Shown here one piece after another: positions 13,101-24,400 of a stretch of DNA of 64,000 nt. The DNA is taken from contig OY747702.1 in assembly GCA_963556495.2 (NCBI GenBank), positions 18,679,403 through 18,743,402 on the forward strand, in the 5' to 3' direction. This DNA is from Valencia hispanica. Lineage: Eukaryota; Chordata; Actinopteri; Cyprinodontiformes; Valenciidae. Each line of letters opens with the position of its first letter. Position 1 is the stretch's first letter. The translations under genes and the position numbers were made by a program. The notes below the pieces were generated by a model that was given only the letters and a program-made list of their open reading frames with translations, ran no database searches and had not been told where the DNA came from.

Positions 13101-15749
13101 TTCCCTTCAAATGAAGCTGCAGACACACTTCTGTTTTATGACTGAAAGACTGAGGATCACACACCTAACAATTGTGCCGGTTAAGAGATCACAGTCCACA
13201 GGATTTATCAAAGCTAATTCATCTCACTCACTTGGTTGACAGTTTAAACAATCAGCAAATATACCAGTAGGTATCAGTAACACACGATGTTCTCAGAATT
13301 TGGACAGGCTATATATCTGCTCCTCTGTCCCGTAAAATGAAAGTGATACAAGTTAAACCACTTTAATTTGATCCCTCTGAGATGAAAAACTGATTTGGAT
13401 AGTGTTGACAGTTTTTTGTTTGATTATATATGTTGTTAGCTTGAAACATTTATTAATATGCGAGGTTCTTAGTGGGTTTTGTAATGACTTTTATTGTCGG
13501 CTGTATTCTTTACTATTGCTACCTTAAACGATAAATCTAATATTTTGACTGGATTAAGTAAACACGTTTTTTAATTTATGATAAATGAGATGATTCTAAT
13601 TGGAAAATGTTTTATTCCGAAATGAAGCTTTTAAATCAAACCTAAACTAAAGCATGTTAGATTAATTCCTGATTGTCATTCATGTAAAAGCATTATTACC
13701 TTTATGTTCAATATCTGACCTTCATCGTGTACTGTAAGTTAGTCCTAAATTTCCAAACATCTTTCTCACTTTATTTATGCAGCTTTTTTTGTCACTATGT
13801 GATTGTACTTAGTTAATTCAAAGTCTTTATTATCCCCACTGCTGTTTTGCGTTTGTGTTTATATTGTTTAGTTTCACAGCTGATGTCATGTCCAAGCCTC
13901 TATTTCTCATTGGCTGTCGCAGCATGCATTTAAAATCTGATCAGTTGTCAATTCACCCTGACTCCCTGAATCAACTAAAACAATTCAAACGTGTTTGTTC
14001 GACTCCGACTAAGGTGGGATTTGGTCGATTCACCTCACACACTTTCAGACTCCAGTCTTCACCCTCTCTGACACCTAACATGGCCTAATGGCCCAGGTAA
14101 TGGAGACTTATCCAGACTTTTCCCAACTGAATATCAGGGGTAACATTAGGCAAAGAAATCATGAAGTGTGTCCCCAGCTTTAGGCAGAATCAGATGCATG
14201 CTCATTTTCAAAAGTGAGCAAATGGCTACAAGAAAAAAAAAAAACTACTTGTCGCTATCTAGAGTTAATTACTTTACTCTAGTTTAAATTACTGTAACTG
14301 TGACAAACAATGCTCGACAAGGACACTTAATTGTGCTGCTACATGCAGTGAGCAGGATGGTAAAGGAAGTTAAAAAAAGAATCTATAAAGCTGATCATTA
14401 GAAAACTAACAATTATTTGCAGCCACATACCAGCAGGTTGTTTGGGAGGCATGCCAGAAAAAAAGCTATCGAATCTCTACAAATTTGTCATTGACTCAGT
14501 CCAGCTAAGCTTCTTGTTCTGGTTCTGGTTCGGCATTACTTCTGTATGAGTCGTAAAAATCCAGCAACTCATCAGCTGGGGCTTCCAGGGAAGGAGTAGT
14601 CACAATGCCCTCATCAACCGATCATAAGTGGACTGGAAAAAACATTGACATATGTCACATGATGCACTCTATTGTTGTCTTATTCAAACCATATTATTTA
14701 AGCAAAAGAGAGACCATTGCTGTCATTCAACTTTTTGCTGGTACATAAAGCTTTTTCCTGGCTTAAATGTGTTCACTTAAAGGTTTCAAACATGTAATCA
14801 CTGTAGTAAATCTACATAAGCAATTTAAGATCATTCACGCGACTTCTTTCAGAGGGCCATGGAGGAAAGCAGTAATTGTTTATGAAAGGTCAGATCTGAG
14901 GTGCTCTGTTCAATAGGATAATTTCAAATTTAAAGATAAAGAACATGTTATAAGTATAGATCATATTTAATGAATCAATTCAAATATGAAATGCTGCAAG
15001 GGAAATGCTCCCATTTAGTAAATTCCTTGAAAAGAAAGTTAAAACTGGGTGCAATATGAATCTTCTTTTAGTTCTATTGTCAAATAAAGCATTGAGATGT
15101 TTAATTTGGTGTCTTCATTTTCACACCCATCATTTCCTGTCACTGGTTTGCCTCTCACTTCCTGCCCTCTGGCTGTTCCAGACCTGCGGGATTTTAGAAT
15201 TGACAGCAGAGAAAGGAGGGTGTCGGAGGGGAGAGAACGACGGATTTCAGATGGACGCGAGCCTGAACCCCTGGACGGGCTGGAGCAACTTTACCGAGCA
15301 CTGGAGCAAGCCAACGTGACAGCCCTGGGAGACCCCAAACCCTGTAGCAAACAAGAGCTCCGACGCTGTTTTACCCAGAGAGTCAGGGACCCCCTGCTCA
15401 ACGATCGGCTGCACCGGGTCCGAGCCCTTCGCAGCACTTTAAAGGTCCCATCACTGGATCAGTCTCACAGGATTATTCTGAAAGGTTGATTTGAAATGTC
15501 TTAATGTTAGATCTTCTTGGTATCTCTTTGCTCCTCCAGGCCAAAGAGTCTGAGCTGGCAGTGATCTGCGCCCTTCTCGAGGACCCCACCCTGTGCTCCC
15601 AGACCTTCAGAGAGTGGAAGCAGTGGCACAGCGAGCTCTACGCAGACATCTGCCAGCTCAGCCCCGGCACCAACGGCCAGGACGACCTCTCCCCTATGGG
15701 GGCGCCTCTCATGACCCACACGCACTCCTTCATCGAGACGCACGTGTGA
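7122..15749 (+). CDS. cnksr2: Connector enhancer of kinase suppressor of Ras 2, C-terminal 463 residues (5' part outside window)
   Basis: Five coding exons join in frame: 7122-7192, 7289-7389, 9312-10059, 15182-15444 and 15540-15749. All introns are GT-AG. The first exon encodes the end of the PH domain (WMNRLGLAAIGY). The second is acidic (DYWSESDQDE). The third is a long Ser/Pro/His/Arg-rich linker. The fourth (from LRDFRIDSRE) and fifth form a charged, mostly helical segment. The protein ends HSFIETHV, a class I PDZ ligand. CNK2 (MAGUIN) is a postsynaptic scaffold that links Ras/Raf signalling to PSD-95-type PDZ proteins, and the ETHV end is the mark of the long isoform. The SAM, CRIC, PDZ and most of the PH domain must lie upstream of base 1. 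The donor after 15444 is weak (AAG|GTCCCA), but it keeps the frame and joins RSTLK to AKESELA. Teleosts can carry two cnksr2 copies; I cannot tell which this is. Confidence 0.9.
7936..8672 (+). mobile_element. Sleeping Beauty-like Tc1 element, internally deleted
   Basis: Lies in the cnksr2 intron between 7389 and 9312. Ends match as inverted repeats (aatcagaagtttacata and tatgtaaacttctgaat). Short transposase remnants in order correspond to the DNA-binding domain (about 8150-8260) and the region after it (about 8370-8450). The catalytic part is gone, leaving 737 bases. Confidence 0.65.
8673..9311 (+). other. cnksr2 intron remainder, no further feature
   Basis: AT-rich intron sequence between the Sleeping Beauty-like relic and the acceptor of the large linker exon. 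The last 200 bases are pyrimidine-rich with a C-run before the acceptor at 9310-9311. I see no gene or repeat. Confidence 0.6.
10198..11595 (-). mobile_element. Tc1/mariner relic in cnksr2 intron
   Basis: Starts with CAGTGCCCCTGG and is read on the minus strand. Transposase pieces remain: NIPQRTVQTIIKYAKSMET (11007-11219 region) and MVTLEELQKFTARVRESVDQ (10724-10942 region). It is the same family as the copies at 17396, 38258 and 40947. Dead. Confidence 0.7.
11947..12085 (+). repeat. Dispersed teleost repeat ('catccatccatc...ccagtccatcgcag')
   Basis: Begins with a short (catc)n run and contains ggttgcgggg, ggtacaccctggacaggtc and accagtccatcgcag, a common fish interspersed repeat. A second piece of the same repeat follows at 12420-12715. 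Confidence 0.6.
12204..12397 (+). mobile_element. tRNA-derived SINE with intact target-site duplication
   Basis: Pol III A box TGGTGTAGTGG at 12215-12225 and B box GATTCGACTCC at 12279-12289 lie 53 bases apart. They are followed by a tail region (tcaataaaggcc) and a poly-A end. A perfect 13-base duplication, AGATTTATGTTTG, flanks it at 12191-12203 and 12398-12410. It lies in the last large cnksr2 intron. Confidence 0.9.
12420..12715 (+). repeat. Dispersed teleost repeat, second segment
   Basis: Contains accagtccatcgcagggc, aacatgcaaactccaaa and gatttgaacccaggacctt, a well-spread fish repeat in the same orientation as 11947-12085. A short related end (gatttgaatctaagacctt) occurs at about 45935. 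Confidence 0.6.
12716..15181 (+). other. cnksr2 intron, no recognised element
   Basis: AT-rich intron sequence up to the acceptor at 15180-15181, with an A-run at 13075-13092 and another at 14231-14243. The short open frames here have no family features. I see no gene or clear repeat. Confidence 0.55.
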
Positions 15750-17395
15750 GGCTGGGGCGACACATTAACCCGCTCTCAGCCACTCACTCGACGAGGAGCA
15801 GGCAGAGAGCTTTTCCATTCTCCGATCACGACTCTGAGCACACACTCACACACACAAACACGACGAACAGACATTGTAAGATGTGTAAATATCACAGAGG
15901 GGGGGAACAGTCTGAGAGGTGCGTGGATGAACTTTTGATAATCATGAGGACCCTCCCCCACACAGGGTGCCTATTGCATGTGTGAACAGAAAGCATTAAT
16001 CTTCCTTTGTCTATGGAACTCACATAAAGTCCACATGCTTGTCGAGCAACCAGGAGAAGAGGAGACTGAGCCCTTTTTTTTTTCCTTTGTGTTAGTTTTG
16101 TTGATGTTAGAGGACAGGGGAGAGCTTTGTAGCAGCAATACAGACGAGAAACCTTTTCACCACAGCACTGTACTTTTCTACTGATAAACTTTGCACCCAG
16201 AGCCACCAGTTCTCCCCCTTTCTCTAAAATGTCTTTACTTCTCATTGCACATCTCATTGATTTACAGGGAAATCACTGTTATTTCAGGCTGATGCGGAGG
16301 GAAACGTGAGAGCAGGAGCTTCAGTGTTAAAACTGTGAGAGGTCATCGTCGTTTTTAGCTTTTTTCTCTGGGAACCCATGAAATTAAGCATCAAGCAACA
16401 ACTGTGCCGGCCAGAAGCACGCTCCTTTAAACTGTGAAGTGTTCAGACGTCCTGCGGAATGAGGCTCCTCTGTTCAAATGCAATCTTATTTGCACCCTCT
16501 GATTTTCCTTTTCCCTCTCTAGTAGTTCTCAAAGACTTGTGTAAATGTGTATACTGCTGTGTATACTGATGTAAATGTTTGAGTTCCACTACCACTGTGA
16601 TACACTTCTAGAGGTAGCGGAGAGAAGGTGGCGTGTTTCTATTAGTCTGGGTGCAAGACAGTTTTTTTCTTTTTTTTTTTTTTTCTTCCTTTTTTTTGTG
16701 TTTTTACCGAATGCAAGAGCAAAATAGTTCTCTTTTCAAAGAAGTCACTCACTACAAAGAATGCACTTTCTATATCTCTGCATCCCATCGGCTGCATCAC
16801 AGGGTCTACGTCTCATCGGCCTCCTTCCCATTGCTGTTCAGATATCAGGTAAAAGCATTTGCCGTTTCATTTTCTAAAGATTTGTGTACAGTCTACAGAT
16901 ATATTTAAACATAGGAGAATATATAAATCTATTTACGTTTTGTGTCATAGATATAATGTAAAGTAAGATGTATTCTATGCCAAGGTTTTTGCCGTGCCCC
17001 CGCCCCCCTCGTCACACTGTAGATGCAGGGTGCTCGGCAGCAGTTTTACTGGTTCGACTCACAGCTGATCCTTCTCTTGGTGATGTGTTGCATGAAGAGA
17101 GGTCTGGGATCTGGTTAGAATGGACAGGGTAAAAATACTGTGGATTATTTTTATTTTTTTCCTTTTATTTATTAGTCTTGTAGCGCATGATACATGCAAA
17201 AATGTTTTTTTTTAATATACCATATATTTTCAAATTTTAAAGTCCTCTTTTTTTCATTGCAAACAGTTTAAAGACACACACTGTACAACATCTGAGGGTG
17301 ATATTCTTTTTGCTGCTCGGTTCTTTAAAAGTAATGCAGATGTTGATTTAGTATTCAAACGGAAGGTTTCAAGTTGTTATTTTTGGCTCATGTAA

Positions 17396-18490
17396 AGCGT
17401 CTTCTGAAAGTTTTCACACCCCTAAAACTTATTCACACCTTGTCACAATAATTCTACAAACTTCACTGTATTTTATGTGATAGACCAACGTGTCTGACAT
17501 CTGAAAATGGGGCTTGCATTTGTGTTCATCCTGTCCAAGTTAATACTTTGTAGAACGAGCTTTCTCTGCAATGACAGCAGCAGGTCTTTTGGGATATGTC
17601 TCTACTAGATCTTGAGACTAATATTTTTTCCTATTCTTCTTTGCAAGATAGACCAAGATCAGTCAGAATCAAATGAAGGAGATATTGTGTGAAATTAGCT
17701 GTAAAATCACAGTTTTTCTAAGCTGGCTTTAGGACTGAACTTGATGCCGCCAAATTTCATGGTGCAAAGTCATATAAAGTGCTGTACCACTCATAGTGTC
17801 AAGCACAAAAGACCAATAAACTCTATTTTGGTGTCATCTGAAGAGAAAACCTTCTTCCATATGTTTGGTTTAAAGACCATATGGCTTATGGCAAACTATA
17901 AATTTAATTGATTTTCTTTAGTAAAACCTTTTTTCTACCGTTCTTTCATAAAGGCTAGTTTGTTTTAAAATTGTATGATTAATAGTTGTCCTGACAGTTT
18001 CCGCCATCTGAGCTGTGAGTCTCTGGAATTCCTCCATTGTTACCATGAGCCTCTTGGCTGCTTCCTTGATTAATGCTCTCCTCTGCTGGTCTCTCAGTTT
18101 ATGTGGACGTCCATGTCATGGTAGGTTTGCAGTTCAGCTATACTATTTTCATTTTGGATGATAGACTGAACAGTGCTCTGTGGGATTTTATCGTATAACT
18201 AACCCTGATTTAAGCTTCTCTGGCACTTTATTTCTGATCTGCCTGCTGTGTTCCTTGGTCTTATTCAGTCATTTTGCTCACTAATTTCAATAGACCTCTA
18301 AACCTAGCTTGGATTTTTTTAAGGCGGGGTTTCATAGAAGTGTGTGCCACACTTTTCAAAATTTAATTTGTAATATATTTTCATACCATCTAACATTTTG
18401 CTTAAATTTGTTATTTATTGTAATGTCAAATACAAATACAGCATAGAAAGGTTCATGGGGTGTGATTACTTCACAAGGCACTTTAAAAAG
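17396..18490 (-). mobile_element. Tc1/mariner relic inside the predicted cnksr2 3' UTR
   Basis: Left end near gtcttctgaaagttttcacacccc, right end near gtgattacttcacaaggcactt. The interior is antisense transposase remnants (tccattgttaccatgagcctcttgg and ttaatgctctcctctgctgg). No open frame is left. Confidence 0.65.
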
Positions 18491-19349
18491 AATGAAGCAA
18501 TTGAAAAAGGTTTTAGGTTTATGTGGTTTCTGCAGTTACCTATTAATCCCTCTAAGGAAGTGGCTGATACTGGCTGGTCACAGACTACTACACTGAAATG
18601 GTCTGAATCATTTCATCTGTAACATCAGGCCAAGGACTCAATGGTGCCCCCCAGTGTCCAAAAACTCTGAACAATGTGTAGCACCCACTGCATCCAGCAC
18701 TATTATATGTCCTGATCTTCATTTTTTACTGTTGGTCTTTAGATTTTTCATCATGTAACACTGAAGTGAAATATCAAACACGTCCACAACTCATGTTTTC
18801 CAATGGTTAATTTTAAGAGTGCCACAAAGAAACTTAACGATGCAAGCACTTTCCCCGTGCCTCCCAAATCCTCTCTTTGACAGCAAAGGTCTCACCACAC
18901 CAGTGTTCCCACACACATCTGTGGCTGTCGAAGAGCCACGATGCAGTTCCATGCTCTTCGATTAGTCGTATGAAGTGCAGGTCTTCTCTCTTCAGCTCCT
19001 GCTCCCATGAGCAGGTGACTTACTGTAGATTAAGGATTTCTGAGAGTATTTAATTTGTAGACACCGACTGTGTTATCACTCCCAAATCTTTTTTGTGTGC
19101 GTATAGACCTGCAGAAACAGGCTGAAAAGGGAGATTCCACTGTGTGTTCTTTCAGGGGTGTACACCTCATGGTACATTGCACAGGTGTGTAAGATGTAAG
19201 TTGCACTGCGACATAAAAAAAGGAACATATTGCTCTTTTTCAAGGATAATATTAGCTTACTGTTATTCTGTACATTCAACTGACTAAAGATATTAAAAAG
19301 AAAGAAAATGACATTTATTCTTCCTAAAGTAGCCTTTTTTGATTTCATA

Positions 19350-19395
19350 TATATGAAAGTATATAAATATATATAAATATATATATATATATTAC
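19350..19395. repeat. AT microsatellite
   Basis: Short run of atatat/aaatatat units just before the predicted cnksr2 polyadenylation signal. Confidence 0.7.
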
Positions 19396-19438
19396 AAAAA
19401 ATACAGATTGTAAACCTAAGTTGTTAAACTTTGACTTC

Positions 19439-19444
19439 AATAAA
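19439..19444 (+). promoter_or_regulatory. cnksr2: Polyadenylation signal candidate for cnksr2
   Basis: AATAAA followed within about 30 bases by a T-rich stretch (ttctttctttttgtg). It lies downstream of the cnksr2 stop and upstream of apool on the same strand. Confidence 0.45.
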
Positions 19445-19526
19445 CTGAATCATCTGCACTATGAGCTGTTCTTTCTTTTTGTGTCTGATGTATTAGATTT
19501 ATTGTTAGTTCAGTTTCCTTGTAAAG

Positions 19527-21280
19527 TCAGTATACAGGTGTCTACCTCAATAATTGGAAAAGTCACAAAGATTATTTCAAGCAAAACGTGACACTTGTGT
19601 ATTATACATTCATAATGCACAAATATATATCTTATGTGTTTATTTTTTGTTAATTCTGATGATTGTGACTTCTTGCTAATAAAAACAAATACATTCGTTC
19701 AGAAATAGAGCCCTATGGAAAAACATGTATTTATTATACTGCTGTAGAGTATAAGCAATCATTGTTTTGTTGGGGCTCCTTTTGCAGAAATCACTGCATC
19801 AATGCAGCATGGGATGGAGGCGATCAGGCATTGGCTCTGCTGAGGTGTTAAGGAAGCCCAGGTTGCTTTAACAGCAGTATTCAACTCATCTGCATTGTTG
19901 GCTCAGGTATCTCTAATCTTCTACGTGACAATACGCTATGGATTTTTTAATGGGATTTTGGATAGGTACGTTTGCAGATCAATCAAGCAATGTGATATCA
20001 GTGGTCATTAAAGCCGGTATTGGTACTTTTGGCAGTGTGGGCAGGTGCCAAGTACTGCTTGTCACACCCCCTGACTGATCTAGGGGGTATAAAAGACTAA
20101 CATATTTAACCCATGGTTTAGATAGTGAAAGAGGAGACAAACATACATTTAAGATGTTTATTTTTGGCCATATTTAAGCTTTCTTTTAAACAGACTGCCC
20201 CTTAACTCAAGGAACAGCTTAAGCCAAAATAACAAACAAAGCCAAAATATACAAACCTACATATAATCTACCTAACAAGCACTTCCAGAGATTTACATTG
20301 CTACAAGACATTTACAAAGGTACACCGACACCTTCACAAACAGATGTGTTATATAGGAGTAATGGCCCAGGCACTGCTAATTGATGATTCGTTCGACACC
20401 TTGGAAGCAGCCCCCAATAATAAACGGGGAAGAGGATCCTTAAACAAAACATAATATATGACTTCACATAAAAAATAACAATGGGGATGAAATATTGCTG
20501 GAAAATCCGCATCTCCATACGGTTTGTCAGCAGAGGCATCAGGATTTCATGGTAGACGGCAGATTAAATGGTTTCGCTGATTGTGAAACCTTCACACTGG
20601 AACTCAAGCAGCTTTTACTCTGTTGCTCTGCCTCTTCCTCCAAACTCTGTGAACTCGATTTCTAAGTGAAATACAAAATAGAATTTCATCTGAAAATAGG
20701 ACTTTGCATCAATGAGCAAAAGGGCAGTCCATCTCTCCTTTGACAAGGCATGACATAAACAGATGCTGCCTCTGGCTTAAGGACAGGGAATTTGACACTT
20801 GTAGCCCATGTTGTGAATATGACTGTGTAAATTCTTAATAGGCTTTGCTTCACAATCCTCTCAACGATGCCTTTATCCCTGTTGGTTGTGCAGTCTTTTC
20901 TACCACTTCCACCTTCCACTCAACTCTATATTGATATGTTTGGATACAGAACACGGTGAACAGCCACCTTCTTTAGCATTGATCTTTTGCGACTTACCCT
21001 TCTTGTGAAGGATCCTGGTGGCTTTTGGATGGACACCAGCCTTCCCCGTGTTTTATGGACATATGGATGACACTTGTCTTGGTCCAATATTCAAATTTTC
21101 TGAGACACTGAAGTTTGGGGTTTCATTTCCTATAATCTAAAATCATCTAAATTAACAGACGCAAACACTTGAAATGCATCACTGTGTAAAGAATGCAGAT
21201 ACTGTGTTGTACCAATTGAATTAAATTACTGAAAGAAGTAACATTTGCGGTGATATTTTAATGTACTAAGATGCCCCTAT
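19527..21280 (-). mobile_element. DNA transposon relic between cnksr2 and apool, interrupted by an insert
   Basis: Antisense transposase-like sequence of a common fish Tc1-type element (atcactgcatcaatgcagcatggg, ggtattggtacttttggcagtgtgggcagg, then catctccatacggtttgtcagcagagg). About 430 foreign bases (20060-20492) break it, flanked by tactgct and tattgct. The boundaries of the whole element are approximate. Confidence 0.5.
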
Positions 21281-21455
21281 GTCAACAAGTTGCACAGTAG
21301 GCACATTTGTAAAAAATGTGTGCAAAATCCCTCTCTTGAATTTAATATTATCCACCCAAGCTGCAGGTAAAGCCTCAGTCCATTAGATGGCAGTAGCTGA
21401 CCGTTTCAAAGCAGCATAGGTTCTACTGGGACGAAGAAGAGGGAGGATCGCTGTC

Positions 21456-24400
21456 ATGGCGGCCAAGGTGAAAGATTAACGTGTTTTATTTTGTGTTTTT
21501 TTCATAGTTTAACCGGGTAATTTCAATTAATGCAGCTGTCATTTGCCATAGCATTCCAGCGTGTGCTTTGAACTTGCATTTTAAGTGACTGCTGGCTTTC
21601 AGCTGTTAGTGCTGGGCTGAAACTCCAATGCTAATTGAGCCTCGCTGGATAAGTCTGTTTAAAGTGTTCAGATTGCTACAGAGTGAAGTAATGAAACGAT
21701 GGATAAACCAACCTATCCAGGGTCCATAGTCGCCAGAAAACGCTCTATAGCAATATGTAGAACTAGTACTGATGTGTGGAGTTTTACCTGCGAAGTGGTG
21801 CGCTTTTGTTTATACTAATGGAGACTTTAAACATAATCTTTTTACCCTAATGTTTTCAACTCAGACTTGCTTAAAGGCACAGCATGTCATTCTTTTTAGG
21901 TAACAAAAGTAGAATGATTGCAAACTTACTACTGAAATATTTTTGTTTTGTTTTTGTGCGGATATGATAAAACCACTATAATTAATCTTTATGCTATTAA
22001 TTTTAATTAAATGTTCTTGTATGGAAATCAAAACAAACATGTTGTAAATTGAATTACTAAAAGTTGTTACATAAATGAACCATACATATACATGCAGCGG
22101 TCAGAACTTTAACTAGGCCACTCCAAAGTCTTCATTTTGTTTTTCTTCATCCAATCAGAGGGGGATTTGCTCACAGATGCTGTGTTTTGGATCATTGTCC
22201 TGCTGCAGAACCCAAGTTGGTTTTAGCTTGAGGTCACCAACAGATGGATATACATTCTCCTTCGGGATTTTTTGGTAGACAGCAGAATTCATTGTTCCAT
22301 TCATCGCAGCAAGTCTTCCTGGTCCTGAAGCAGCAAAACAGCCCCAGACCCCCATCACAATGTTTTACTGTTGGTATGATGTTCTTGTTCTGAAATGCAA
22401 TGTTACTTTTACATCAGATGTAACGGGACAGGCACCTTACAAAAAGTTCAACTTTTGTCTTCGTCAGTCAACAGAGGATTTTCCCAGAAGTATTGGGGGT
22501 CATCAATATGTTTTCTGGCTAAACTGAGACGAGCCTTAATGTTCCTTTTGCTCAGCAGTGGTTGTCGTCCTGGAACTCTTCTATGCAGGTCATTTTTGCC
22601 CAGTCTCTTTCTTATTGTGGAGTCATGACCTCTGACCTTAACTGAGGCAAGTGATTCCTGAAGTTCTTTAGATGTTGTTGTTGGGTCTTTTTGACCTATT
22701 GGATGAGATGTCGCTGTGCTCTCTGGGTAATTTTGGTCTGTCGGCCTCTACTGGGAATGTTCCCCACTGTTCCATGTTTTCGACATTTGTGAATAATAGC
22801 TCTGAGTGTGATTTGCTGGAGGCCCAAAACCTTTAGAAATGGCTTTATATCCTTTTTCCTAACTGATACACCTCAATTCCTTTCTCATTTGTTTCTGAAT
22901 TTCTTTGGATCTCGGAATGCTGTCTAGCTTTTTAGGATTGTTTGGTCTACTTCACTTTGTCAGATAGGTCTTACTGTAGTGATTTCTTGATTGAGAATCA
23001 GGCCTGGATGTGGCTAGAGAAATAGAACTCGGTTGTGATGAACCACTGTTAAGTTATATTTTAAAGGGGGCGCAATCACTTTGTCACACAGGGCCATGTA
23101 GGTTTGGATTTTTTCTTTCCCTTAATAATAAAAACCTTAAATTAAAAACTGAATTTTGTGTTTACCTGTGTTGTCTTGGACTAATATTTAAATTTGTTTG
23201 ATGACCTGAAACATTTAAGTGTGACAACCATGCACAAAAATAAGAAATCAGGAAGGGGAAACCATTTTTCACACATCTCAAACTATTGGCAGTGCACAGA
23301 AACGGGTGGGGGAGGGGCTGTGTTGATCTAGGTTCTCAGACAGTTGGACACTCATTAAAAAGACTTATAATGATGGGAACAGTATAATGGGGAATTGTTG
23401 CACGATTTAAAATGTAACTCCATAAAACTTTTGTATACCTTAATACATCTAAAAGACTTATTGTTGATTTGAAAGGTATGGCACTAATGTAAATGTGTTT
23501 GCAAAAAACTGTTAAAACATATAATTTTACACTTCCAAGACAAAACATTACAGACATCGCTGAATTAGGTTGATTCTTTGGAAGAAAAGCCATATAAAGA
23601 AATCTCATGCTCTATGCCTTGGAACATCTTTGAAGCCTTTTTTCTGTTGGCATCAAATTTGACTTTCGATTTTAATGTGTCACAAACATTAGACAGCAGA
23701 AAGAAAAAATATTGCAGATTGAAAAAAACAACTTTCATACAGCAGCTGACCTAGAAAACACCCACAGAGGGGAAATTGGCCTGCAGTACAAGGGATGTGC
23801 CAGTTGATCAAAGTTTGCAGTTTGTTTTGATGTTTTCTTCTTTGCACATTCATTTTTACATCGAGGGAGACGTTTCCATGGAGCACCCTTAAAATTCAAA
23901 GTGGGGATGTTGTTTTGTTTTTTTCCTACTCTCTACTTTTCTTGAGGAATCTTAAAGTACATCTGTCCAATCGCATTCAGGTTTTGTGTGTACAAAAATA
24001 CAATCACGTGGGGAACTTTGGTGCTGTTATTTGACAGTATTTCATGATGAACGTTCAGCTGAATCTTTGACAACAAAACAAATGCTGAATTTTGCTGTTG
24101 CTGGTAAAAGCTTTTACAGAAATAAAATCAGCCACTGAGCCTAAAATAAGTAATGCAATGTCTAATACGGTGTATAAATTGTGACCAGTGCACCTACTGT
24201 TCATCTTTCATAAGTTAGATTGAATCCCACTGAGCATGTGCAGACTGTTGGCACGTTAGCTTGCTTCTGATTGGAGAAAATGTTTGTGCCCCTCTGTCAC
24301 AGCAGCCCCCCGATTTCCCCCCCTTCCTATTCCACTGAGACACCACATGAGTCGCCTGTCTTCCTGTGATTTCTGTCTGTTTGTTGCAGCTGTTGCTGCA

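Larger units (their letters stand above)
15750..19460 (+). other. cnksr2: Probable 3' UTR of cnksr2
   Basis: No gene was found after the cnksr2 stop at 15747-15749. The first 1.2 kb is not recognisably repetitive and carries long T-rich runs at about 16660-16700. It is followed by an old Tc1 copy at 17396-18490. The first well-placed AATAAA is at 19439. The 3.7 kb length is inferred from that signal; an earlier unconventional signal could make the UTR shorter. Confidence 0.5.

Noticed and set aside
22155..22358. Protein with WGCFAASGPGRL and DNDPKHS as a host gene
   Set aside because: It is a piece of a Tc1 transposase with the remainder frameshifted; a relic.
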